Made by a program: the position numbers and the translations under genes. From Rhodoferax potami (lineage in GTDB: Bacteria > Pseudomonadota > Gammaproteobacteria > Burkholderiales > Burkholderiaceae_C): DNA of 64,000 bases. This document shows, one piece after another, positions 40,977 through 49,667 of this stretch (positions within the stretch are counted from its first letter, which is position 1; every line of letters starts with the position of its first letter). The stretch spans positions 558,001 through 622,000 of the forward strand of contig NZ_JAVBIJ010000001.1 of NCBI RefSeq assembly GCF_032193765.1. Reading direction: 5' to 3'. The notes beneath the pieces are model-generated. The model had not been told where the DNA came from. It made no database searches and saw only the letters and a program-made list of their open reading frames with translations.

Positions 40977-43900
40977 TTAGGACTTCGAGCGTGCCAGGTT
41001 GAGAGCCAGTAGGCGTTTCAAAACCTCTTCGTCGGGCATGGCGGTGGTGTAGTCGGACCAGCCGTATGCGGCGGCCACGGCCTGGTCCAGTGCCTCATGG
41101 GCTGCCTGCAACCAAGCCGGGCGCTGGTTGTAAAGCTTGGTCAGAGTGCGCTGGGCTAAGTCTTTCTCAAATCCAAGCTTGGGCACGATGCGGTCGGGGT
41201 AGGGGCTGGTGGTCATGCCTAGCGGTACGACTTCAGGCAACCGTTCAGTCCACTCGGGCGGGTTGAGCCAGTTCTCCCGCAAGTCGTTGAGGCGCTTAGC
41301 GGCTTGGGCAATGCTGGTTGCTACAGTTTTCGTAGCTGCTTGCGCATATAAGGCGTGCGCTAGAGGCTGATTTGACTCGGAAAGCCCTGCCGGAATCAGC
41401 GCGCCACCGGCTACAAGCTCTGTGCGCTGGTGGGCAGTGTCGGCGGGCGTCAGGCCCTCGGGGAAGGGGAAGGTTTCGAAGCAGGTGGTGGGGGTGTAGC
41501 GAGGCCGATCTTCCAGCGATGTGCCCATACGCAGCGACCAGAGTTCGTGGAAGCGGCTGTGCAGGATGCCGAAGGTGGTGTCATCGGCGCGGGTTATTGC
41601 GACGACGGCGCTGTCTGGAAGCACTGCGCTGTTGAACCATGCGAATACTCGATGTTTAGAAACTCTGGGCGAGATGATCTGTCGCGGTATCTCTGCAAGC
41701 GCCAGCTTCATCGCTGGGCGTGGATCTCCATGACTCCACCAATGCAAGCGATGCCAGTCGCGTCGGAGTTCTAGGCGTGTCGGTTTGACATGCTGTGCAG
41801 CGTGAGCAAAAGGCAACTCGAAGAGGCTGGCATCTGCTTCGGACATCTTGTCGAAGTCAACAACCCACAAGTTCTCCGGGCGGCGGGTCACGCTCAGGCC
41901 ATTCGCCCAGGGCCGCACCACTTGCGCGTTCGATTGACCATGAGGATTAGGCTGCGCTAGCCAAGCTACGGCTGTTTCGCGGGGAACGTCAAACGGGCCG
42001 TTCTTCTGCGTGCCGATGAATGAGGCTTCGGCATTGGCAGACAACTTGGTAGCTGTCGTCAGGTCGCCACCACCTGCGGCATCTTGTGCGCTCAGGTCGG
42101 CAGCAATCAGCGCAACGGAAGTACTGTTTAAACAGGCTTCTTGGTCAGCATGGCCAAACGCCACCAAGGACACTCGGACTGCCGCGCCTTCATTCACCCA
42201 GCCTTCGTCACCCCAAGCTTCGTAAATGCGCGTGGTCGAGCAAATAGCTTCCAGAACTTTGCGATTGGCTCCGCCACGTATGGAGTTGGTCGACACCAAG
42301 CCGGCTGCGCCCAAACCATGGCTCTCGATAGCTTTGCGAGACTTTTCAAACCAATAGCACACCAAGTCGGCACCACCGGGGACGCGATCGGCATAGACCT
42401 TGCGCAGGGTGAGTGTGTAGGCCTCGCCTAACTCACGGATCATTTTTCGGTCGCCCAAAAACGGCGGATTCCCAATCACCACGCTGGCTTTGGGCCACTG
42501 GGCTTCTTCTACTGCGGGCGGTGCATCCGGATCGTCCTCCATTGGCACAAAGGTCAGCAGCGCATCGCGGCACTCAATATGATCCAGCGGCTCCAGCACG
42601 GGGTTGGTCTTGAAGTCGTAGCCATGCTCAATGCGCCACTGCAGTTCGCCAATCCACACCGTTACCCGCGCTAGTTCGGCGGCGTATTCGTTGAGCTCGA
42701 TGCCCAACACGTTGTGCGGGCCAGTGACCAAGTCGGCCTGCCGGTCGAGCCCTAGGTTGGCGGCATCGAGGTGGCTTTTGTGCTCTATATCTTTCAGGGC
42801 TTTGAGGCCAAGGAATAAAAAGTTACCGCTGCCGCAGGCCGGATCGAGCACGCGGTAGGCGTTGAGTTGCTCAAGCCAGTCGTGAAAAAGCCGCTCTGCT
42901 GCCTGAAACGAGGCATCACCTGCCGAAGCCCGGAAATGCCTGCCGCCCGCGGAATAGGCCGCTCGTCGCTTTTGCTTACTCTTAGCCATTAGCGTCCGTA
43001 TTTCCTGCGCTACTAGCTCCCATTTTTGTAGCAGTGGGCGGGTCAACACCGGCTCCACGATGCGCAGGATAGTGGCCGGGTCGGTGTAGTGGGCACCGAG
43101 CTGGCTGCGTTTGGCGGGGTCCAGGCCCCGTTCAAACAGGGTGCCGAAGATGGACACATCAATAGCCGACCAGTTCAGCGAGGCCGCGTTGCGCAACTCG
43201 GTCACTTCCATGATGGTGAGCATCGGCACTTTCACCTTCTTGAACAGCCCACCGTTGAACCACGGGATGTCGTCGTTGCCATACAGGCCGCCCTTGCGCA
43301 TCACCGTGAACAGGTTGGTAAGGCCCTGGCTGAGTCGGTCGGCGGTGAGTTGTTTGTTGTTGACCAGCCCTTCAAACATGCGACCGGGGAGCAGGCCCAC
43401 GTCTTCCGCAAAGAAGCAAAACAGGCACTGGGTAAGGAAGTGGGCGACTTCATCTGCGTGCTCGCTGGTGCCCGGGCCGCGTTTGCGCAGGCCTTCGGCC
43501 AGGGTGGCAAAGCTCTTGGCGGCGGCTTCGGTGATGTCACGGCTGGTTTTCTTGGGGCGAAAGCTCTCAGGGTCGGTCCACAAGCGGCGTAGCAAGGCTT
43601 GTTTTTCGGGCTGGGCCAGCTCGGCCAGCAACACGGTGTGCACCTCAGACGGATGGCCGTTGAATTGGGTGTGGATGCGGATGGTGAGCCGGTCGCACAC
43701 CACCAGCAGTGGCGGGTTGCTGAGCGCTAGGCTGTAGGTCAGCAGTTGCTTGAGCGCGGCATCCAAGTTGCGCCCAGGTGCTTTGTTTTCCCAAGCGAAG
43801 TGGTTGCGCTTGAACACGTCGGCATAGCCACGGGCTTCGCCCAGGATGAGTGTGTCTTGCTCAAACAGGTAGTCGCCATCGGTGCCGGGTGTGGGCACGC

Positions 43901-44009
43901 CCAGCAATTGGCACAGGTCCATAAAGTGTGGCTGTGCGCCTTGGCGCTCGTTCAGTTCATATGACGGGCCACCGGGGCCCCATTTAGCGATGAATTGCTG
44001 CGGCGTCAT
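40977..44009 (-). CDS. MmeI-like type IIL restriction-modification enzyme
   Basis: A 1010-residue single-chain enzyme. Near the N-terminus, D64 and 'FAWENKAPG' (E74, K76) give the spacing D-x9-E-x-K of the MmeI nuclease. The methyltransferase part has motif I 'LDPACGSGNFLFLGLKAL' (about residue 388) and motif IV 'VVIGNPPFLGDRKM' (about 512), then 'PGGADLVCYWFEKSRKAI' and 'LVSTNSIRGGANRKVLEAI', which are MmeI-type. A target-recognition domain follows. It would methylate one strand and cut about 20 bases away. It is near 90 residues longer than MmeI, partly through two repeat-derived segments. 19 bases separate it from mutS. Confidence 0.9.
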   Translation of the reverse strand: MTPQQFIAKWGPGGPSYELNERQGAQPHFMDLCQLLGVPTPGTDGDYLFEQDTLILGEARGYADVFKRNHFAWENKAPGRNLDAALKQLLTYSLALSNPPLLVVCDRLTIRIHTQFNGHPSEVHTVLLAELAQPEKQALLRRLWTDPESFRPKKTSRDITEAAAKSFATLAEGLRKRGPGTSEHADEVAHFLTQCLFCFFAEDVGLLPGRMFEGLVNNKQLTADRLSQGLTNLFTVMRKGGLYGNDDIPWFNGGLFKKVKVPMLTIMEVTELRNAASLNWSAIDVSIFGTLFERGLDPAKRSQLGAHYTDPATILRIVEPVLTRPLLQKWELVAQEIRTLMAKSKQKRRAAYSAGGRHFRASAGDASFQAAERLFHDWLEQLNAYRVLDPACGSGNFLFLGLKALKDIEHKSHLDAANLGLDRQADLVTGPHNVLGIELNEYAAELARVTVWIGELQWRIEHGYDFKTNPVLEPLDHIECRDALLTFVPMEDDPDAPPAVEEAQWPKASVVIGNPPFLGDRKMIRELGEAYTLTLRKVYADRVPGGADLVCYWFEKSRKAIESHGLGAAGLVSTNSIRGGANRKVLEAICSTTRIYEAWGDEGWVNEGAAVRVSLVAFGHADQEACLNSTSVALIAADLSAQDAAGGGDLTTATKLSANAEASFIGTQKNGPFDVPRETAVAWLAQPNPHGQSNAQVVRPWANGLSVTRRPENLWVVDFDKMSEADASLFELPFAHAAQHVKPTRLELRRDWHRLHWWSHGDPRPAMKLALAEIPRQIISPRVSKHRVFAWFNSAVLPDSAVVAITRADDTTFGILHSRFHELWSLRMGTSLEDRPRYTPTTCFETFPFPEGLTPADTAHQRTELVAGGALIPAGLSESNQPLAHALYAQAATKTVATSIAQAAKRLNDLRENWLNPPEWTERLPEVVPLGMTTSPYPDRIVPKLGFEKDLAQRTLTKLYNQRPAWLQAAHEALDQAVAAAYGWSDYTTAMPDEEVLKRLLALNLARSKS
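41318..41373 (-). repeat. Repeat copy G2, in frame in the MmeI-like enzyme
   Basis: TTGCTACAGTTTTCGTAGCT, then GCTTGCGCATATAAGGCG and TGCGCTAGAGGCTGATTT: a near-complete reverse-orientation copy. It encodes residues of about 879-897 ('QPLAHALYAQAATKTVA') in frame, between the target-recognition part and the closing helices 'AQAAKRLNDLRENWLNP'. Confidence 0.75.
42990..43033 (+). repeat. Repeat copy G3, in frame in the MmeI-like enzyme
   Basis: TAGCGTCCGTATTTCCTGCG, then CTACTAGCTCCCATTTTTGT and AGCA: same block order as the repeat (TAGCGcCCG, TGCG, AGCT, GTAGCA) in the opposite orientation to G2. It encodes 'LLQKWELVAQEIRTLMA' at about residues 325-340, between the helical linker and the methyltransferase domain. 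Similarity is partial. Confidence 0.5.
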
Positions 44010-44028
44010 GTTGTATCCCTGCTTGTTA

Positions 44029-46638
44029 TTAGTTTTTGCTCGCTAGAGCTTTTAGCTGATACAGCGCGTCCATCGCTTCCCTGGGGCTCAGTGCATCAGG
44101 ATTGATGGCCGAAAGCGCCGATTCCAGTGCGCTAGTCGCTACTACTTCTGTAGCGGGTGGCGCGGCGAAAAGGTCTACTTGGGTTTGGGATTCGCTGGCC
44201 TGGGCTTCCAGCGCGTCCAAAGTATGGCGGGCGTGGTTGAGCACGGCGGCGGGCATGCCGGCCAGGCGGGCCACTTGCACGCCGTAGCTTTTGCTGGCCG
44301 GGCCGGGCTCAATGGCGTGCAGGAACACAATGTCGCGGCCCGCTTCGGCAGCGCTCACATGCACATTCAGCGCCGCGTGGTGGGTGGCGGGGAACTCGGT
44401 GAGCTCGAAGTAGTGGGTGGCAAACAGGGTGAACGCCTGCGTTTTGTCGTGAAGCTGGGTGGCTATTGCCGAGGCCAAGGCTAGGCCGTCAAAAGTGCTG
44501 GTGCCGCGGCCGATTTCGTCCATCAGCACCAGGCTATGGGGTGTAGCGCTGTGCAGGATCTGCGCGGCCTCGGTCATCTCGAGCATGAAGGTGGACTGGG
44601 CGTTGGCCAAGTCGTCCGCCGCGCCGATGCGGGTGTGGATGGCGTCAATCGGCCCCAATCGGCATGCCTGCGCAGGCACGTAGCTGCCGATGCTGGCCAG
44701 CAGCACAATCAGGGCGACCTGGCGCATGTAAGTGGATTTACCGCCCATGTTGGGCCCGGTGATGATCTGCATGCGCTGCTTCACACCCAGTCGGGTGTCA
44801 TTGGCAATGAAGTTGCCACTGCTCAACTCGGCCAAGCGCGCCTGCACCACGGGGTGCCGGCCTTGGGTAATGTCGATGCAGGGCTCGGCCACAAATTGCG
44901 GGGCATTCCAGTCCAGCGTGAGCGAGCGCTCGGTCAGCGCGCACAAGGTGTCCAGCGCGGCGAGCGACTGGGCTACGGCCGTGAGCGCGGCGATGTGTGC
45001 CTGCAACTGGTCCAGCACCTGTTCAAACAACCATTTCTCGCGGGCCAGCGCGCGCTCCTGGGCGCTCAGGGCTTTGTCTTCAAAGGCTTTGAGCTCGGGG
45101 GTGATGAAGCGCTCGGCGTTTTTCAGGGTCTGGCGGCGGCGGTAGTCCTCGGGCACTTTGTCCACCTGGCCGGTGGTGACTTCGATGTAGAAGCCGTGCA
45201 CCTTGTTGAACTGCACCCGCAGGTTGGCAATGCCGGTGCGGGATTTCTCGCGGACTTCGAGGTCCAGCAAAAAGTCATCGCAGTTGGTTTGGATGGCACG
45301 CAGTTCGTCCAGCTCGGCGTCAAAGCCGTCGGCAATCACGCCACCGTCGCGCACCAGCGCTGCAGGTTCGGGGGCAATAGCGCGCCCCAGCAGGGCAATG
45401 GCCTCAGCAGGTGGCTGCAGGTGGCTGCAAATATGTGCCAAATAGCCCTCTAGCGACCGCAGGTTGTGCGCGAGAAGCTCTGTTTTTTGTAGCGTTTGCA
45501 CCAGCGCCACCAGCTCGCGTGGGCGCACTTGGCGCAGGGCAATGCGGGCAGTGATGCGTTCCACATCAGCACACCCTTTGAGCTGACCACGCAGGGTTTG
45601 CCACATGTTGTGGCGCAGCGTGCCAATGGCCAGCAGGCGGTGCTGCGCCTCGGTTCGGTCGCGCAAAGGCTCCAGCAGCCAGCGTTTGAGCAGGCGGCTG
45701 CCCATGCCGGTCATGCAGGTGTCGAGCAAGCTAAAGAGGGTGGGGCTGTCCTCGCCGCGCAGGGTCTGCACCAGTTCCAGGTTGCGGCGGGTGGTGGCGG
45801 GCAGGTCGATGAGCGCGTCGTCGCGCTGCACCTGCACGCTGTGGATGTGGGTCAGCGTGCGGCCTTGGGTGTGTTCGGCATAGCCGATCAGAGCGCCCGC
45901 TGCAGCATGGGCCAAGGCCAGCTCTTGGGCGTTCCAACTGCTAAGGCTGGCGGCTTGCAGCGCGTCCAGCAGTTTGCGCTGACCCAAGGCACTGTCGAAC
46001 TGCCATTCGGGGCGGGCAGTCAAATAGACGGCTGTGCCGTGGCGCAGGCGTTTGATTCGGTCTTCAAAGGTGGTGGTGCAGCCCGCGCTGTAAGCAAGTT
46101 CGCTGGGGGCGATGCGGCTCACCCAGTCGGGCACTTCGTCAGGCGTGCATTCGGCGAGAAACACCACGCCCTGGGTGACGGACAGCCATGCCAGGCCGCA
46201 GCGGTTGCGCGGGCCTTGGTGTACGGCCATCAGCATGGATTCTGTTTTTTCGGACAGCAGCTCGGCGTCGGTGAGCGTGCCGGGCGTGACCACGCGCACG
46301 ACCTTGCGCTCCACCGGGCCTTTGGTGGCCCCCACTTCGCCGGTTTGCTCGCAAATGGCTACCGACTCGCCGTGGCGGATCAGTTTGGCCAGATACCCTT
46401 CCATCGAGTGGAATGGCACACCGGCCATGACTACCGGTTGCCCGGCGGACTGACCACGGGTGGTGACGGTGATGTCCAGAATCCGGGCCGCCTTTTCGGC
46501 ATCGTCATAGAACATCTCATAAAAGTCACCCATGCGGTAGAAGAGCAGGGTGTCGGGATGGTCGGCTTTGAGCCCCAGATACTGCTGCATCATGGGGGTG
46601 TGCTGGTCGAGTGGAGCGGAGGCTGGGGGACGTGTCAC
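44029..46638 (-). CDS. mutS: DNA mismatch repair protein MutS
   Basis: An 869-residue mismatch-recognition ATPase. The N-terminal domain opens '[20 protein letters not shown]' and has the mismatch-probing motif '[14 protein letters not shown]' (F-x-E). The core, clamp and ATPase domains follow with Walker A '[15 protein letters not shown]', '[20 protein letters not shown]' and 'LFATHYFEL'. All key residues are present. The MmeI-like gene follows by 19 bases, and the first PAS-GGDEF-EAL gene is divergent. A stretch at 45439-45494 resembles the window's repeat. Confidence 0.96.
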   Translation of the reverse strand: MTRPPASAPLDQHTPMMQQYLGLKADHPDTLLFYRMGDFYEMFYDDAEKAARILDITVTTRGQSAGQPVVMAGVPFHSMEGYLAKLIRHGESVAICEQTGEVGATKGPVERKVVRVVTPGTLTDAELLSEKTESMLMAVHQGPRNRCGLAWLSVTQGVVFLAECTPDEVPDWVSRIAPSELAYSAGCTTTFEDRIKRLRHGTAVYLTARPEWQFDSALGQRKLLDALQAASLSSWNAQELALAHAAAGALIGYAEHTQGRTLTHIHSVQVQRDDALIDLPATTRRNLELVQTLRGEDSPTLFSLLDTCMTGMGSRLLKRWLLEPLRDRTEAQHRLLAIGTLRHNMWQTLRGQLKGCADVERITARIALRQVRPRELVALVQTLQKTELLAHNLRSLEGYLAHICSHLQPPAEAIALLGRAIAPEPAALVRDGGVIADGFDAELDELRAIQTNCDDFLLDLEVREKSRTGIANLRVQFNKVHGFYIEVTTGQVDKVPEDYRRRQTLKNAERFITPELKAFEDKALSAQERALAREKWLFEQVLDQLQAHIAALTAVAQSLAALDTLCALTERSLTLDWNAPQFVAEPCIDITQGRHPVVQARLAELSSGNFIANDTRLGVKQRMQIITGPNMGGKSTYMRQVALIVLLASIGSYVPAQACRLGPIDAIHTRIGAADDLANAQSTFMLEMTEAAQILHSATPHSLVLMDEIGRGTSTFDGLALASAIATQLHDKTQAFTLFATHYFELTEFPATHHAALNVHVSAAEAGRDIVFLHAIEPGPASKSYGVQVARLAGMPAAVLNHARHTLDALEAQASESQTQVDLFAAPPATEVVATSALESALSAINPDALSPREAMDALYQLKALASKN
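45439..45494 (+). repeat. Repeat relative G4, in frame inside mutS
   Basis: CCAAATAGCCCTCTAGCG, then TGTGCGCGAGAAGCT and TTGTAGCG match the repeat in order, about 35 of 56 positions without gaps by eye. It encodes residues of about 381-400 ('[19 protein letters not shown]') in the core lever region. The E. coli protein has nearly the same length here, so a replacement, rather than an added segment, or a chance match must be considered. Confidence 0.45.
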
Positions 46639-46739
46639 AGTAGGGGGAGAAGGTAGTCAGGCGAGGGCGTGCTGCACTTGGCGCAAGCCCGCTTCAGGCC
46701 CTATCATAAGGAGGTCACACATCAAAGATACCGCCTACA

Positions 46740-49667
46740 GTGCAACCTCCTCCGGAATCTTCATCGTTTGATCCCGATGCTTCGGCTGCTGCCGACCATC
46801 CACCGCCAGCCGGTGTGGGGGCGGGTGTGTTTCACATCATCTTCGAGTCCAGCCCGGAGGCCATTGCGCTGACACGGGTCCGCGATGGTGCCATCGTCCA
46901 GGTGAACCGCGAATGGGAGTCCATGACCGGGTATCGCCGCGAGGAGGTGGTGGGGCGCACCGCGCTGGCCTTGGGCCATTGGCTGCACCCTGAGCAGCGC
47001 ACATCGATCTTTGGTGATCTGAAGCCCGGTGGCCGAGTGATGGACGTCGACGTGTCCCTGGTCATGAAGGACGGCTCCCCACGCGTAGTGCGCCTGAATG
47101 CGACCATGCTGATGGAAGCGGGTGAGGCGTACATCCTGATTTACCTGCGCGATGTCACCGCTGACCTGTTGGCCCATGAGGCGCTAAGGTCGGGTGAACT
47201 GGCGCTGGCCCATGCCAACACGGCGATGAACCGGCAGGTCAAGCTGCATGAGCTCACCGAGTCAGTGGCGCAAGTGGGGCATTGGGTGAACTACCCCGGA
47301 GACAAGACCGTCTACCTCTCCCCCGGTTTGGCCCAGATTGCGGGCTTGGAGCAAGAGGCGGTTGTCACCATGGATATGTTGTGGGGGCGGGTGTTTCCGG
47401 AGGATCTGCCCGCGTTGCACCAAGCGCGCCATCGGATGGACGGCGAAGTGGTGGAGTTCCGCTCTTCGGGCCCCGGAGGGCGGACGCTGTGGGCGCGTTC
47501 CCGCATGCACCGCCAAGTGGTGGACGGACGGGTGTTGGCTGACTTCGGGGTGGTTCAAGAGTTCACGCATGAGCGCGAAGCGCGCGACAGCCTCCAGAAA
47601 CAGTTCGATTTCATTCACAAAATCACCAGTCGCGCGCCCGGCATGTTGTTTGAGTTCCAGCGTTTGCCGAACGGGCGGTTCAGCTTTCCGTTCGTCAGCG
47701 ATGCGGTCCGGCAATTCTTCGGTGTCACAGCAGAGCAAGCCCGTGCAGATTCCCGGCGCTTGATGTCGCGCATCCACCCACAGGATGTGAATCAGGTCAT
47801 CAATACCACCCTGCATGCGACACAGACCATGCAGCCTTGGCAATGCGAGTTCAGGGCGCAGGTGCCCGGCGCGCCGCTGCGCTGGTTGTTGGGGACCTCG
47901 ATTCCAGAAAAGCTGGCGGACGGCGCTGTGCTGTTCACCGGGTCTATCACCGACATCACTTCGCAAAAGCTGGCCCTCGAAAAGCTCCAGGAGAGCGAAG
48001 AGCGGTTTCGTAGCCTTTCCAGCTTGTCTTCAGACTGGTACTGGGAGCAGGACGCCGAGTTGCGCTTCACCCGCATTGATGGAAATGGCGCCAATACGGA
48101 CCGTTTGGCGCCGCAGTCGTCCATCGGTCATACCCGCTGGGATTCCGGGGCGCAAGGGGTCAGCCCTTCTCAATGGCGGGCCCATATGAAGGCGCTCGAA
48201 GCCCGCCAGACTTTTCAAGATTTCGAGATGCAACGGGAGTTGTCAAACGGGCAGCTGATGTGGATATCGATCAGCGGAGCCCCTGTTTTTGACAGTCAGG
48301 GCCGGTTTTGCGGCTATCGCGGCACAGGGCGGGACATCTCATCGAGAAAAGCCGCGGAGTCTGAAATCGAGCGCCTCGCTTTTTTTGATGCGCTCACAGG
48401 CCTGCCGAACCGGCGGATGCTCTTGGACCGGCTCGGGCTGGCCTTGTCGTCGAGCCACCGCAGCGGCCAGCACGGGGGCTTGCTGTTTATCGACCTCGAC
48501 AATTTCAAGGTACTCAACGACACCCTTGGCCACCACATGGGCGATTTGTTGCTCAAGCAAGTGGCCCAGCGTTTGCAAGAGTGTGTGCGCAGTGTCGATA
48601 CCGTGGCCCGCCTGGGCGGCGACGAGTTCGTGGTCATGTTGGAAGAACTGCACGCCGATGCCGCGATGGCGGCCACTGAGGCAGAAGCCGTCGCCAAGAA
48701 AGTGCTGCACACCCTGAACAAACAGTTTGCGCTGGGCAACCACAACATGCACAGCTCGCCCAGCATTGGAGTTGCCATGTTTTGCGGGCACGCAGAAGGT
48801 ATTGAGGAGCTGCTCAAGCGGGCTGATTTGGCCATGTACCAGGCCAAAAATGCAGGCCGCAACACCGTGCGGTTTTTCGATCCGGCTATGCAGTTAGCAG
48901 CCTCTGCCCGTGCAGAGATGGAAGTCGACCTGCGCAAGGCCTTGCAGGAAGAGCAGTTGGTGCTGTACTACCAACCGGTGGTGACCGCGAATGGGGCCAT
49001 TACCGGCGTAGAAGCCCTGGTGCGGTGGATGCACCCCGCTAAAGGCATGGTGTCTCCGGGTGAATTTATTCCGCTGGCAGAGCAGACAGGGCTCATACTC
49101 CCCTTGGGGCAATGGGTGCTGGAGGCAGCCTGTGCCCAGCTGGTGGCGTGGAGTGCGGATCCGCACACGCAGCGCCTGAGCGTGGCGGTGAACGTGAGCG
49201 CCAGACAGTTCCGGCATCCCGATTTCTCGACCCATATTCTCGATTTGTTGCGGACCAGCGGGGCAAATCCCTACCGCCTGAAGCTTGAACTCACTGAAAG
49301 CCTGCTCTTGACTGATTTTGAAGAAGCGGTTTTGAAGATGAGCGAACTCCGGTCGATCGGGGTGAGCTTTTCACTTGATGACTTTGGCACGGGCTATTCG
49401 TCCCTGGCGTATTTGAAACGGCTCCCCTTGGATCAACTAAAAATCGATCAGTCGTTCGTGCGCGATGTGTTGACCGACCCGAACGATGCCGCCATCGCGC
49501 GCACGATTTTGAGCCTTGCCAAAAGCATGGACCTCGGGGTGGTGGCGGAGGGCGTCGAAACAGCGGGGCAGCGCGACTTTTTGCTCGCGGCCGGGTGCCA
49601 CGCGTTTCAGGGTTACTTTTTCGGCCGGCCAGTGCCTGTTGAGCAACTGCAACTAAGGCCCTTGTAA
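46740..49667 (+). CDS. Multi-PAS GGDEF-EAL protein (first of tandem pair)
   Basis: A 975-residue soluble protein: about four PAS-type sensor segments (approx. 30-140, 180-285, 295-415, 415-545), a GGDEF domain (545-705, active site 'ARLGGDEF', with RxxD 'RSVD' five residues before) and an EAL domain (720-970: 'VEALVRWMHP', 'NVSARQF', 'LELTESLLL', '[14 protein letters not shown]', 'LKIDQSF'). Both catalytic sets look intact, so net direction depends on the PAS signals. The frame's first start is GTG at 46740; a strong ribosome site AAGGAGGT lies about 24 bases upstream, so the true start is unsure. Overlaps its paralogue by TAATG. Confidence 0.9.
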   Translation: MQPPPESSSFDPDASAAADHPPPAGVGAGVFHIIFESSPEAIALTRVRDGAIVQVNREWESMTGYRREEVVGRTALALGHWLHPEQRTSIFGDLKPGGRVMDVDVSLVMKDGSPRVVRLNATMLMEAGEAYILIYLRDVTADLLAHEALRSGELALAHANTAMNRQVKLHELTESVAQVGHWVNYPGDKTVYLSPGLAQIAGLEQEAVVTMDMLWGRVFPEDLPALHQARHRMDGEVVEFRSSGPGGRTLWARSRMHRQVVDGRVLADFGVVQEFTHEREARDSLQKQFDFIHKITSRAPGMLFEFQRLPNGRFSFPFVSDAVRQFFGVTAEQARADSRRLMSRIHPQDVNQVINTTLHATQTMQPWQCEFRAQVPGAPLRWLLGTSIPEKLADGAVLFTGSITDITSQKLALEKLQESEERFRSLSSLSSDWYWEQDAELRFTRIDGNGANTDRLAPQSSIGHTRWDSGAQGVSPSQWRAHMKALEARQTFQDFEMQRELSNGQLMWISISGAPVFDSQGRFCGYRGTGRDISSRKAAESEIERLAFFDALTGLPNRRMLLDRLGLALSSSHRSGQHGGLLFIDLDNFKVLNDTLGHHMGDLLLKQVAQRLQECVRSVDTVARLGGDEFVVMLEELHADAAMAATEAEAVAKKVLHTLNKQFALGNHNMHSSPSIGVAMFCGHAEGIEELLKRADLAMYQAKNAGRNTVRFFDPAMQLAASARAEMEVDLRKALQEEQLVLYYQPVVTANGAITGVEALVRWMHPAKGMVSPGEFIPLAEQTGLILPLGQWVLEAACAQLVAWSADPHTQRLSVAVNVSARQFRHPDFSTHILDLLRTSGANPYRLKLELTESLLLTDFEEAVLKMSELRSIGVSFSLDDFGTGYSSLAYLKRLPLDQLKIDQSFVRDVLTDPNDAAIARTILSLAKSMDLGVVAEGVETAGQRDFLLAAGCHAFQGYFFGRPVPVEQLQLRPL

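Noticed and set aside
44130-44155. A possible further repeat piece near the mutS 3' end (CGCTACTA...GTAGCG)
   Set aside because: Only the hairpin end is similar, over about 20 bases, and it may be chance.
45496-46656. A 386-codon plus-strand open frame opposite mutS
   Set aside because: It is antisense to conserved MutS domains and has no recognisable domain.
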